A stretch of 42,072 nt of DNA from positions 1 to 42,072 of the forward strand of contig JAEWWC010000115.1 in the NCBI GenBank assembly GCA_023396555.1, read 5' to 3'. Both the position numbers and the translations under genes were made by a program. This document shows positions 24,750 to 32,558 of this stretch, one piece after another; the first letter of the stretch is position 1; each line of letters opens with the position of its first letter. The DNA comes from Bacillota bacterium. Lineage in GTDB: Bacteria; Bacillota; Clostridia; Christensenellales; SZUA-584. Under the pieces are notes generated by a model, which was given only the letters and a program-made list of their open reading frames with translations, was not told where the DNA came from and ran no database searches.

Positions 24750-26078
24750 TTACTTTTTGTCCGGTTCGTCCGCCGGCGGCTGCTGTTTGGTGATTTCCGC
24801 CCATTCCACACGGTGGTCAGTCAGCTCCTCGACGCGGATATGCAGACCCGCTATGTCCACCTCGGGATGCGCCCCGTCGCTGGGTATGCTGGACAAGCGT
24901 GAATAGATGAGGCCGCCAAGCGTATCGTAATCTCCCTCGGGCAGTTCAATGCCCAACACCTCGGAGAGCGAATCCAGGTCGATGGAGCCGCGCACTCGCC
25001 AGCGTTCCCCTATTTCTATGATATCCGGTCCTTCATCGTCGTGCTCGTCCTCAATCTGCCCGACGATCTCTTCCAGCAGGTCCTCCATCGTGATGACGCC
25101 GCTGGTGCCGCCGTATTCGTCCACCACCACTGCCATATGAGTTTTGTTCAGTTTCATCTCGCGCAACAGTACATCCGCCGGTACCGTTTCGGGCACCAGA
25201 TAGGCCGCGCGAAGCAGTTCCTTTAAGCCCTTGGGCTGGGCGCTGCGTATGTTGCGGAAATAGTCGCGCACGTGCAAAAAGCCCACGATCTCGTCCATGT
25301 CTTCGCCGCAGACGGGATAGCGTGAGTGGTTGGTGGAGAATATCAGCTCCTCCCATTGCTCCGGCGAGTCTTCCAGCCACAACACCTCCATGTCGGTGCG
25401 CGGCGTCATCAGTTCCACCGCCGTCTTGTCGGACAGTTCCAGAACGTTGTCGATCATCTCCCCTTCCTCGGGGGCGATAGCGCCCTTTTCCTCTCCGATG
25501 TCCACCATGATGCGGATTTCTTCCTCCGTCACCTGTGTTTCTTCGGCGTGGGGATTGATCCGGAATAGCCGTAACAAGCCGTTAGTGGATGCCGTGAGCA
25601 ACCAGACCAGCGGCGTCGCCACCTTGGATATGAAATAGATAACACGTCCCACAGCCAGTGCGATTGGCTCTGGTTTCTTCATCGCGATGCGCTTGGGCAC
25701 CAGTTCGCCAAGCACCAGCGTAAAATAGGACAATATCAGCGTGATGACGATGAGTATGAGGGTATGCAACGTATTCGGATCCATTGCGGAACCGCCGTCA
25801 ACGAACGCAGCCACAATCCTGTCCGCAAAGTTTTCTGCGGCGAACGCGCTGCCCAGGAAGCCTGCCAGCGTGATACCCACCTGTATCGTCGCAAGAAAAC
25901 GGGAGGGTTGCTTGGTCAGCTTAGCCAGCGCCACCGCGCTCTTGTGGCCGGAATCCGCCAAACGCCGCAACTTGGTATCGTTGATGGAAATGATGGCAAT
26001 CTCGCTGCAGGAAAAAAAGGCGTTTACCAGTATCAAAAACAGCTGAAGCAGCAGCTGCCATACAAGGGGGTCGTTCAA
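24750..26078 (-). CDS. Hemolysin/CNNM-family membrane protein with CBS and CorC_HlyC domains
   Basis: 442 residues from TTG 26078, which has GAGGAG six bases ahead. The only upstream ATG (26141) falls inside the -35 box of the promoter, so it cannot be used. Residues 5-195 form a DUF21/CNNM transmembrane domain (three to four helices, with FSCSEIAIISIN and GELVPKRIA). About 210-335 is a CBS pair with EEIRIMVDIGEEKGAI and ELMTPRTDM. About 350-430 is a CorC_HlyC domain. The protein probably exports Mg2+ or Co2+, as shown for CNNM homologues (YhdP/MpfA, CorB). The 'hemolysin' label is historical. Monocistronic. Confidence 0.9.
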   Translation of the reverse strand: MNDPLVWQLLLQLFLILVNAFFSCSEIAIISINDTKLRRLADSGHKSAVALAKLTKQPSRFLATIQVGITLAGFLGSAFAAENFADRIVAAFVDGGSAMDPNTLHTLILIVITLILSYFTLVLGELVPKRIAMKKPEPIALAVGRVIYFISKVATPLVWLLTASTNGLLRLFRINPHAEETQVTEEEIRIMVDIGEEKGAIAPEEGEMIDNVLELSDKTAVELMTPRTDMEVLWLEDSPEQWEELIFSTNHSRYPVCGEDMDEIVGFLHVRDYFRNIRSAQPKGLKELLRAAYLVPETVPADVLLREMKLNKTHMAVVVDEYGGTSGVITMEDLLEEIVGQIEDEHDDEGPDIIEIGERWRVRGSIDLDSLSEVLGIELPEGDYDTLGGLIYSRLSSIPSDGAHPEVDIAGLHIRVEELTDHRVEWAEITKQQPPADEPDKK

Positions 26079-26112
26079 ATGGGTCTCCTCTCCATCTTGT
26101 GTTTCTTTTTGG

Positions 26113-26141
26113 ATTATATCGTATCGGTAAGGCATTCGCAA
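26113..26141 (-). promoter_or_regulatory. Sigma-A promoter of the CNNM/HlyC gene
   Basis: On the minus strand: -35 TTGCGA (26136-26141), 17-nt spacer, perfect -10 TATAAT (26113-26118). It fixes the TTG start of the gene downstream. Confidence 0.75.
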
Positions 26142-26154
26142 TGCGGGATAAATA

Positions 26155-26186
26155 AAAACGCGCCGCAGAATTGAACAGCACGCTTT
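26155..26186 (-). terminator. Terminator of the dockerin-amidase gene
   Basis: 11-bp stem AAAGCGTGCTG / CGGCGCGTTTT with three G-U pairs, followed by further T-rich sequence (TATTTATC) on the minus strand. It lies just past the stop at 26201. Confidence 0.65.
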
Positions 26187-26200
26187 ATTATAGCCGGTTT

Positions 26201-27364
26201 CTATTCAAAGTAGTTCAGAAAGCCTTCCACAAGCCCGTCCGTAATCTTGTTCTGGTAAGCGTCGGTGACCAGTAGTTTATCCTCCGATTCATTGGTCATA
26301 TAGCCCATCTCTATGTTGCATACCGGGACGGACGACCAGCAAAAGCCCGTCTGGTCCGACCGGTATTTGAGGCCGCGGCTGTAAGCGCCGGTACTTTTAA
26401 TCACGCTGTCCAGCAGCGTTCCGGCGAGTTGTGTACTCCGCTGCTGCACGCTGGCGTCTTTGGTGTTCATTGTTCCACTGGCAGGCACCAGTATGCTGAC
26501 GCCGTGGACAGCCGGGTCGTCACTGCCGTCCGCGTGAATGCGTAGCCAACAATCCACCCCGGCGTTATTCATCATACGGGCGCGCTCCACGTTGGATATA
26601 TTCACGTTGTGCGTGGTGCGCGTCATGATCACAGCCGCACCCAACTCCTCCAGTTCGGCTTTCAGCTTCAGCCCCACCTGCAGGACGACGACATATTCCG
26701 GCACCTTTGTCCAGCGTCCCGTGGTGCCGCCCGTTACCTTCTTGTTCATCACGCTGCTGCCCGGCGCCATCGGCTCCAGCTCGCTGTTCGCATGCAGCTG
26801 GTGGCCAGGATCGATGCCGATCAGAACCCCGGCCAGCGGCAATGTATCATCGCCCAGCTCGCACAGCCCCATAATGGCCAATCGCATCTGCGTATAGTCG
26901 CCGATACCAAGGCTGCCGTTTCCGCCCACGTCCCCCGCCCGCCAGTATTCGCCGCTCAGAGTTTTTTTGCCGAGGATGTACAGCCGTACCAGCGTATAGT
27001 CCTTGACGGTTACCTTACTGTCGCCATCGGCGTCGCCCGTCACCACAATGGTGAGCGAATCCGCCGTCACGCCGCCCTCGGTGAGCCACAGCGTCATGCC
27101 CGTTGCCACAGTGCCGTCAGTGAGCAGGCTGCCGTGCTTGTCCAGCACCGAGAGGCTGCCTGCGTCATTGCTCATGTTCGCAACCAGCTCCGATACCGTC
27201 GTTCCCGGTTTGACGCCCGTCAGCATGCCGCTTGAGCGGTCGGTCGTGTAGATGCCGCTCGCAAGCTGCCCCGCTGCGTGCGCGGAAGCAACACATAATA
27301 CCGCTGCAAGCAAAAAAGCCAGCAGGGTAGATATAAATCTTATTTTATGGTTGGCTGGTGTCAT
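26201..27364 (-). CDS. Secreted N-acetylmuramoyl-L-alanine amidase with an internal type I dockerin
   Basis: 387 residues. A signal peptide (about 1-31, ending ASAHA-A) is followed by a small domain (about 35-105) common in clostridial dockerin proteins. A type I dockerin follows at about 110-166, with two F-hand-like repeats: GDADGDSKVTVKDYTLVRLY, then GDVGGNGSLGIGDYTQMRL. Residues 180-387 are an Amidase_3 domain with zinc ligands His188 (DPGHQ), Glu224 and His277 (RIHADGS), and catalytic Glu352 (IEMGYMTN). It cleaves the amide between muramic acid and the stem peptide. The dockerin would bind a cohesin on a scaffold, but the second repeat has fewer calcium ligands (GGN in place of DGD). A good promoter and terminator make it a single-gene unit. 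Confidence 0.9.
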   Translation of the reverse strand: MTPANHKIRFISTLLAFLLAAVLCVASAHAAGQLASGIYTTDRSSGMLTGVKPGTTVSELVANMSNDAGSLSVLDKHGSLLTDGTVATGMTLWLTEGGVTADSLTIVVTGDADGDSKVTVKDYTLVRLYILGKKTLSGEYWRAGDVGGNGSLGIGDYTQMRLAIMGLCELGDDTLPLAGVLIGIDPGHQLHANSELEPMAPGSSVMNKKVTGGTTGRWTKVPEYVVVLQVGLKLKAELEELGAAVIMTRTTHNVNISNVERARMMNNAGVDCWLRIHADGSDDPAVHGVSILVPASGTMNTKDASVQQRSTQLAGTLLDSVIKSTGAYSRGLKYRSDQTGFCWSSVPVCNIEMGYMTNESEDKLLVTDAYQNKITDGLVEGFLNYFE

Positions 27365-27441
27365 ATTCCACCTAAGAATCTCTCCGTCATACGTAAGGGT
27401 TCTGATAAATTTTCCGATGCAGTATGGGGCTACACCTGCTT

Positions 27442-27470
27442 ATTATATTGGTTCTTACCTGAATTGTCCA
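27442..27470 (-). promoter_or_regulatory. Sigma-A promoter of the dockerin-amidase gene
   Basis: On the minus strand: -35 TGGACA (27465-27470), 17-nt spacer, perfect -10 TATAAT (27442-27447), leaving a leader of about 70 nt. Confidence 0.7.
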
Positions 27471-27517
27471 TCTACATATTTCCATATTATCAAAACCTAC
27501 CAAATATTTTGGGGGAA

Positions 27518-27540
27518 GGAGCGGTCGATCATTCCGCTCC
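27518..27540 (-). terminator. Weak terminator of the GGDEF-EAL gene
   Basis: Perfect 7-bp stem GGAGCGG / CCGCTCC with a 9-nt loop, 28 bases after the stop. The tail on the minus strand is TTCCCCC, a poor U-tract. Confidence 0.45.
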
Positions 27541-27567
27541 TGCATCTGACGTTATTATCATTGCTTG

Positions 27568-30030
27568 CTATTTACTTAGGACGGCACATTTTTTATCAGT
27601 ATATTGTTGTTTGAGTATCTGTTCTATCTCATGGGCAGGCAGAGGCTTATAGAAATAGAACCCCTGCGTCTCATCGCAGAGCCTCTTCATCAGAAAATCA
27701 TGCTGAGACCTTGTCTCCACCCCCTCGGCGATCACGGACATGCCCATGTTTTTCGCCAGTATGATAATGGCTTTTGTAATAGCCTGGTCTTTTTCACTGA
27801 CATCCAGTCCCTGAATGAACGGCATGGCGATCTTGATTCGGTTAACCGGCATATGCTTGAGATAGTTCATACTGGCATATTCCGTTCCAAAATCATCGAT
27901 GGCGATTTCCACTCCCAACGCTTTCAACTGGTTTAGTATGTTGATGACATACTCCACCTCTTTGACAAAAACGCTTTCGGTCACTTCCAGTTCAAGTGTA
28001 TTGGGTGTCAGCGCGGTCTGTTCAAGAATGCTCTTCACATGATTCACAATGTCATGGTTTTGCAGTTGCTTGATGGATAAATTGACAGCCATACGCAGAT
28101 CGGGAAGATAAGCATCCTGCCACTTCTTGCATTGTGTCGCCGCTGTTTTAAGAACCCACTCCCCGATCGAATTGATCGCACCGGTCTGTTCCGCCAGATT
28201 GATGAATTTGCTGGGCAGTACCAAACCCCTTTCCGAGTGATTCCAACGGATCAGCGCCTCCATGCCGATAATTCGGCTCGTATTGCAGTTGACCTGCGGC
28301 TGATAATACAGCTCGAATTCATTGCGTTCCAATGCCCGCCACAGTTGGTTGCTCAGCACCATATTTTCGACGATCTGGGCCTTCATCTCGCAGCTGCAGA
28401 AGCAGTATTTGCCCTTGCCTCCATCCTTCGCCTTATACATGGCCAGATCGGCGTTTTTCGTCAGCTCTTCCGCGTTGCTTCCGTCTATCGGATACTGCGA
28501 TATACCGATACTGGCGGAAATGAAGCATTCCTGTCCGCTGACAGTAAACGGCTCGGCCAATTTCTTCAGTATCTTGTCCGCGATGGTTTCGATTCCGTTC
28601 GTGTTTTCTGCATTGTTGATCAGTATAATGAACTCATCTCCGCCAATTCTGGCAACAAAATCACTTTTCCGCAGAACCGTGCTCAACCGTTTGGCGACGG
28701 ACACCAGCAGTTCGTCGCCAGCCGCATGACCTAAAGTATCGTTGATCATCTTGAACCCATCGAGATCGATAAACAGGACTGCCAGCAGCATGCCTATACG
28801 ATTGGCAGACATAATCTGCCGGTTCAGATAATCGTTGAAATAGACGCCGTTAGGCAGGTTTGTAAGGCTGTCGTGATAGGCCATATGCTTGATCTTTTCC
28901 TTTTCACCCATCAGCGCTTCGTTTGCTTTAAGCAGCTCCTGTGACCGTTTCTCCAGATCCTGGTTAACAATATGAATATCAAGGCCCAGCTGTTCCACAG
29001 CATCAAGCATATTGTTGATGTTGTCCGACAAATAAAATATCTCATCCCTGCTGCCGCTTACCTCGACCCTCCCGGCAAGATCCTTGTCCATGGTTATCGC
29101 CGTCACATTCTTATGAAGACGTGATATCCTTTTAATCACGGTTCTGTTGATCAGCATCCACAAGAGCAGCATGACGACTGTGAATATCACGGCGACGGTC
29201 GCTACGGTAAAGAACATCGTTTTTTGACCAACATTGTATATATCTCTGTGCTGTATGACGTTCAACCTGACAGCCGTTTCGTTGAGCGTATCCGGAATGT
29301 ACCTGGAGCCTTGAATTCGATTGGAGTCGATTACCTCCACTTTTTCGATGCCGAATGACTCGTGATTGGCTGCTTTGAGCTCCGTGTATTCCTTTGCACT
29401 GGTCATACTGATATCAATGTTTAAGTTCAGTGCGCTCGATATCTCCCGAATAACCTTGTCGTCAAGATATTGACCGAAAACGATGTGTCCCAGCACCTGA
29501 TTGCTCGCATCCTTGTTTACAATCGGATACGAAGCGACCAGCATCGGTCCCTCCGGAAGCGTCCAGATACCCTTGAAACCGTAATCTGCATCAATAATCC
29601 AGAGTGTCCTGTATCGAGACAGCCGGTCCTTGACACTATCTTTGATTGTTCCCGTGATGGAACCATCGGGCTGCATGAACCTTCCATATATTACTTCGGA
29701 ATCCTTGCCGAGATAGAGCATCATGCTGACACCAAAGTTGTTGATATCGGATTCAGGCAAATGGCTCTTGTCGCCGTCCTGCACAAACTCATAAGAATTG
29801 TCCGATATCGCCATGACCTTAACCAGGGTGCTCAGATTATTTATTCTGTAATCAACAGCGTTCTTGATGTTCGAGATATCGCTAAGAATGCTCATGTTTT
29901 CCATCTGTTCAACCGGCTTTAGAAGTACGTCAAAAAGCAGCGCTGTTCCCAATGCCAGCATGATGACAAAGCATATGATGAAAACAATATTGATTTTAAC
30001 CAGAATTTTTGTCGGCCTGTTCTTTCTCAT
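27568..30030 (-). CDS. Membrane-bound diguanylate cyclase/phosphodiesterase (sensor-HAMP-GGDEF-EAL)
   Basis: 820 residues from ATG 30028-30030 after GGAG; an earlier in-frame ATG lacks an RBS. TM1 is about 12-34, an extracytoplasmic CHASE4-like sensor about 36-270, TM2 about 273-296 and HAMP about 297-345. GGDEF (about 385-545) has intact GGDEF (463-467) and an RxxD inhibitory site (RKSD) five residues before it. EAL (about 556-805) has E591-A-L, NLS, EVTES, DDFG and AEGVE. The usual DDFGTGYSS reads DDFGTEYAS, a Gly to Glu change in the loop that couples dimerisation and catalysis. The protein can make and possibly degrade c-di-GMP; net activity is unclear. Confidence 0.92.
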   Translation of the reverse strand: MRKNRPTKILVKINIVFIICFVIMLALGTALLFDVLLKPVEQMENMSILSDISNIKNAVDYRINNLSTLVKVMAISDNSYEFVQDGDKSHLPESDINNFGVSMMLYLGKDSEVIYGRFMQPDGSITGTIKDSVKDRLSRYRTLWIIDADYGFKGIWTLPEGPMLVASYPIVNKDASNQVLGHIVFGQYLDDKVIREISSALNLNIDISMTSAKEYTELKAANHESFGIEKVEVIDSNRIQGSRYIPDTLNETAVRLNVIQHRDIYNVGQKTMFFTVATVAVIFTVVMLLLWMLINRTVIKRISRLHKNVTAITMDKDLAGRVEVSGSRDEIFYLSDNINNMLDAVEQLGLDIHIVNQDLEKRSQELLKANEALMGEKEKIKHMAYHDSLTNLPNGVYFNDYLNRQIMSANRIGMLLAVLFIDLDGFKMINDTLGHAAGDELLVSVAKRLSTVLRKSDFVARIGGDEFIILINNAENTNGIETIADKILKKLAEPFTVSGQECFISASIGISQYPIDGSNAEELTKNADLAMYKAKDGGKGKYCFCSCEMKAQIVENMVLSNQLWRALERNEFELYYQPQVNCNTSRIIGMEALIRWNHSERGLVLPSKFINLAEQTGAINSIGEWVLKTAATQCKKWQDAYLPDLRMAVNLSIKQLQNHDIVNHVKSILEQTALTPNTLELEVTESVFVKEVEYVINILNQLKALGVEIAIDDFGTEYASMNYLKHMPVNRIKIAMPFIQGLDVSEKDQAITKAIIILAKNMGMSVIAEGVETRSQHDFLMKRLCDETQGFYFYKPLPAHEIEQILKQQYTDKKCAVLSK

Positions 30031-30074
30031 CGTATATCTCCGATATCTCAACTTATTCAATAGTTTGCTTTTAC

Positions 30075-30103
30075 TAAATAATATCGGAATTACTGATTGC
30101 CAA
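30075..30103 (-). promoter_or_regulatory. Predicted promoter of the GGDEF-EAL gene
   Basis: On the minus strand: -35 TTGGCA (30098-30103), 17-nt spacer, -10 TATTTA (30075-30080), about 45 bases before the start codon. Confidence 0.5.
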
Positions 30104-30273
30104 CATGAATGTATATTTTTACTTGTTGTTATTGGTTAATAAACTCCAGATTGCGTTTCCCCGAATTATATGTAGAGGCTGAGCAGACCGGATGGGAATC
30201 GGCTGGAAACCTTCAACAATAATCAATCTGAAACTGCATCGCGAAGTGCCCTGTCTTTTTTGGTTCTGCAATA

Positions 30274-30309
30274 AAACCGGCCCGCGAGTTCGTTCCCGCA
30301 GGCCGGCTT
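30274..30309 (-). terminator. Terminator of rbsD
   Basis: Stem CCGGCC / GGCCGG extended by GCG/CGC after one mismatch, followed on the minus strand by TTTTATTG. The rest of the gap (30104-30273) shows no gene or recognisable RNA. Confidence 0.75.
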
Positions 30310-30340
30310 TATTGTGCAAATAAGCAATTGGATTCAGATG

Positions 30341-30763
30341 TTAAATATCGAACTTTTCGTTGTACTGACGTATCGCTGATGCAGATTTAAGTATGATATT
30401 GCCGTAAGCCGTAAGGTCTCCTGTACGTACGAAAAACTTGCACTGTTTGCCCATCAGTTCGAACTGGGCCCACTGTGGCGTCAACTTGGCCTGCACCGCG
30501 AAGCGGGTTTTGAAATCTCCGCACAGCTCAGGGCTGAAGCTTTCCATCTCTTCGCAGTAAACCGCTTCCTCCACGATCATCTCGCTTAATATCGCATCCA
30601 GTACCTGCGGAATGGTGGGAACGCCTGCCACCAGCGCGAGGTCAATCTTTTTACCATCCGCCGGTATCGGGTAACCGGCGTCGCAGACCATGAATGTATG
30701 TCCGTGTCCCAGTCCGGCCAGCTCGAACATCAGCGCCTGATTGAGAATTCTGCTTTTGATCAT
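30341..30763 (-). CDS. rbsD: RbsD/FucU-family sugar mutarotase (D-ribose pyranase)
   Basis: 140 residues with the family signature near the N terminus: LNQALMFELAGLGHGHTFMVCDAGYPIP, where His (GHGH) and Asp (CDAGYP) are the catalytic positions. The C terminus has TAYGNIILKSAS, which matches the tyrosine/asparagine substrate-binding segment. It interconverts pyran and furan forms of ribose, or fucose in FucU. There is no ribose transporter or ribokinase nearby, so it is an orphan. It has its own promoter and terminator. Whether the sugar is ribose or fucose cannot be settled. Confidence 0.88.
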   Translation of the reverse strand: MIKSRILNQALMFELAGLGHGHTFMVCDAGYPIPADGKKIDLALVAGVPTIPQVLDAILSEMIVEEAVYCEEMESFSPELCGDFKTRFAVQAKLTPQWAQFELMGKQCKFFVRTGDLTAYGNIILKSASAIRQYNEKFDI

Positions 30764-30795
30764 CTGTGCATCCCCCTGTTATATTGTTCAGGCAT

Positions 30796-30824
30796 ATTAT
30801 AAACCCGCACTGGAAATTATTGAA
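30796..30824 (-). promoter_or_regulatory. Predicted promoter of rbsD
   Basis: On the minus strand: -35 TTCAAT (30819-30824), 17-nt spacer, perfect -10 TATAAT (30796-30801). The divergent gene at 30938 has a TATAAT at about 30901-30906 but no clear -35. Confidence 0.55.
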
Positions 30825-30937
30825 GCATCGAATTAATTTTTATTATTTCTTGTAGTGTAAACCGCCATCTAACTATGCTTTTCATATGGCAGCAGACGTA
30901 GTATAATCGTAAAAAATCCCAATAATCGGAGGAAGTT

Positions 30938-32020
30938 ATGGCATCAGAGGTATTGTTTGCATCAGTCCGTTTCGACAGCTACGACCCGGAGGACACGCTG
31001 CCCCGGCGCTTTGCCCGGCTGATCGACGCGATGGAGCTGCAGGACGCTGTGGCGGATAAATGGACAGCGGTCAAGATGCATCTGGGCCGCGGGATCGGTT
31101 ATACCACGATCCACCCGCTTTTCGTCAAAATACTGATCGACAAGCTCAAGGCTTACGGCGCAAAACCGTTTATCACCGACCAGGAAACGGAGAGTGCACG
31201 GGTGCGCGGTTATACCGAGGAGTTTCTGGGCGTTCCCATCATACCGGTATGCGGCGTAATGGGCAAATACGTATACGAAACGGACGTGGACTTCCGCACT
31301 CTCAAAAACGCGGATATCGGCGGCAACATCCACGACGCGGAAGTAATGATTGACCTGTCACATGTGAAGGGCCATGGCGCATGCGGATACGGCGGAGCCT
31401 GCAAGAATCTCGCCATGGGATGTGTGACTGACCGGACACGGCATCAGATACACAGCCTGGAGGGCGGGCTCGTCTGGGACGAGGGCCTCTGCACCCACTG
31501 CGAGTCGTGCATCGTCAGCTGCAACCATAAAGCCAACAGTTTCAACGATGTGGGTCAGTATGAGGTGTTTTACCACAACTGCACCACCTGCCAGCACTGC
31601 GTGAAGGTGTGCCCCACCGGCGCGATATCGCTGGACGCGCACAACTATGTCGATTTCCAGACAGGCATGGCGTTGGCCACCAAAAAAGTGCTGGATACGT
31701 TTGCGCCGGGCAGCGTATTCTACATCAACTTCCTCACCAACATCACTGTGATCTGCGACTGCTGGGGTATCTCCACTCCTCCGCTGGTGCCGGACATCGG
31801 CGTAATGGCGTCGCGTGACATTGTGGCCGTAGAGCGGGCCTGTCTCGACGCGATAAAGCCGGAGAACTTCATTCCAGATGGCGTGCCGCAGGGTCTTCCG
31901 CTGGGCGAAACCGGACATCTGTTTGAGCGTATCCACGGCAAGAACCCCTTCATCCAGCTGGAGGAGCTGGAGAAGCAGGGGCTCGGCACGCAGAGCTATG
32001 AGCTCATCATTGTGAAATAA
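30938..32020 (+). CDS. DUF362 protein with two 4Fe-4S clusters
   Basis: 360 residues, RBS GGAGG. Residues ~5-180 and 235-320 form a DUF362 domain (KMHLGRGIGYTTIHP, a GAK-x-FITDQET segment, and the Gly/Cys-rich HGACGYGGACKN). A ferredoxin domain is inserted between them, with two CxxCxxCxxxC motifs: Cys185, 188, 191, 195 and Cys215, 218, 221, 225 (CPTGAI). DUF362 proteins are anaerobe proteins of uncertain role, sometimes near electron-bifurcating or corrinoid systems. Here it stands alone, with its own terminator. It probably acts in cytoplasmic electron transfer or cofactor handling (inference). Confidence 0.88.
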   Translation: MASEVLFASVRFDSYDPEDTLPRRFARLIDAMELQDAVADKWTAVKMHLGRGIGYTTIHPLFVKILIDKLKAYGAKPFITDQETESARVRGYTEEFLGVPIIPVCGVMGKYVYETDVDFRTLKNADIGGNIHDAEVMIDLSHVKGHGACGYGGACKNLAMGCVTDRTRHQIHSLEGGLVWDEGLCTHCESCIVSCNHKANSFNDVGQYEVFYHNCTTCQHCVKVCPTGAISLDAHNYVDFQTGMALATKKVLDTFAPGSVFYINFLTNITVICDCWGISTPPLVPDIGVMASRDIVAVERACLDAIKPENFIPDGVPQGLPLGETGHLFERIHGKNPFIQLEELEKQGLGTQSYELIIVK

Positions 32021-32025
32021 GCAAG

Positions 32026-32051
32026 AAAACGCCTTAAAGAAGGACGTTTTT
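32026..32051 (+). terminator. Terminator of the DUF362 gene
   Basis: Stem AAAACG-CCTT / AAGG-a-CGTTTT with an AAAG tetraloop and one bulged A, ending in a T-run; it lies just after the stop at 32020. Confidence 0.8.
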
Positions 32052-32066
32052 ATACCTTAAAGAAGC

Positions 32067-32522
32067 TTAAAGCGTTCGTGCCATCACCACGCGGTCGACA
32101 CCCACGCCATATTCGCCCTTCCGGATTTCCAGCGTGTCGAACCCCAGCTTTTCACGGTATACACGTACGGCCGGAGCGTTGGCGGCGTCTACCGTCAGTT
32201 CCACGCTGGCGATGCCCTCGCACTTCAGCACGGTCAGGCATTCGTCCAGAAAGCGCGTTCCCAGCCCCCGCCCGCGGTAACGCCCGTCCACTGCGATGCC
32301 TACCAGATACGCATGCGTCGGGTCATCCCAGTCCCGTAGGAACTGAGCCCCGCCAATGATCTCCTGCGCGTCGCGGAGCGCAAACACGCGCCCGTGCCGG
32401 AGCAGCGGCACCAGCGTCCATACGTTCAGCCCGCCCTCTCCAAAGGCCTGTCCCTCGATCTCGATCATCCTGTCCACGGCTCGCTGGTCCAAGCCGGTCA
32501 CTCTCTCCACACTTATATTCAT
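32067..32522 (-). CDS. GNAT-family N-acetyltransferase
   Basis: 151 residues in one GNAT fold. Motif A with the acetyl-CoA pyrophosphate-binding loop is YRGRGLGTRFLDECL (about 84-98), preceded by strand LVGIAVDG. Motif B is VRVYREKLGFDTLEIRKGEY. RBS AAGGAGG is ahead of the ATG. It would acetylate an amine on a small molecule or protein; the acceptor is unknown. It is followed, after a short gap, by the DUF362 terminator on the opposite strand. It lies 36 bases downstream of the racemase-like gene in the same direction and is probably co-transcribed, which could hint at a D-amino-acid or ornithine substrate (weak inference). Confidence 0.87.
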   Translation of the reverse strand: MNISVERVTGLDQRAVDRMIEIEGQAFGEGGLNVWTLVPLLRHGRVFALRDAQEIIGGAQFLRDWDDPTHAYLVGIAVDGRYRGRGLGTRFLDECLTVLKCEGIASVELTVDAANAPAVRVYREKLGFDTLEIRKGEYGVGVDRVVMARTL

Positions 32523-32558
32523 TGTCCATCCTCCTTAAAATCACCCCACTGACTCTCG

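Noticed and set aside
30104..30273. A c-di-GMP riboswitch near the GGDEF-EAL gene
   Set aside because: The GEMM core motifs were not found on either strand.
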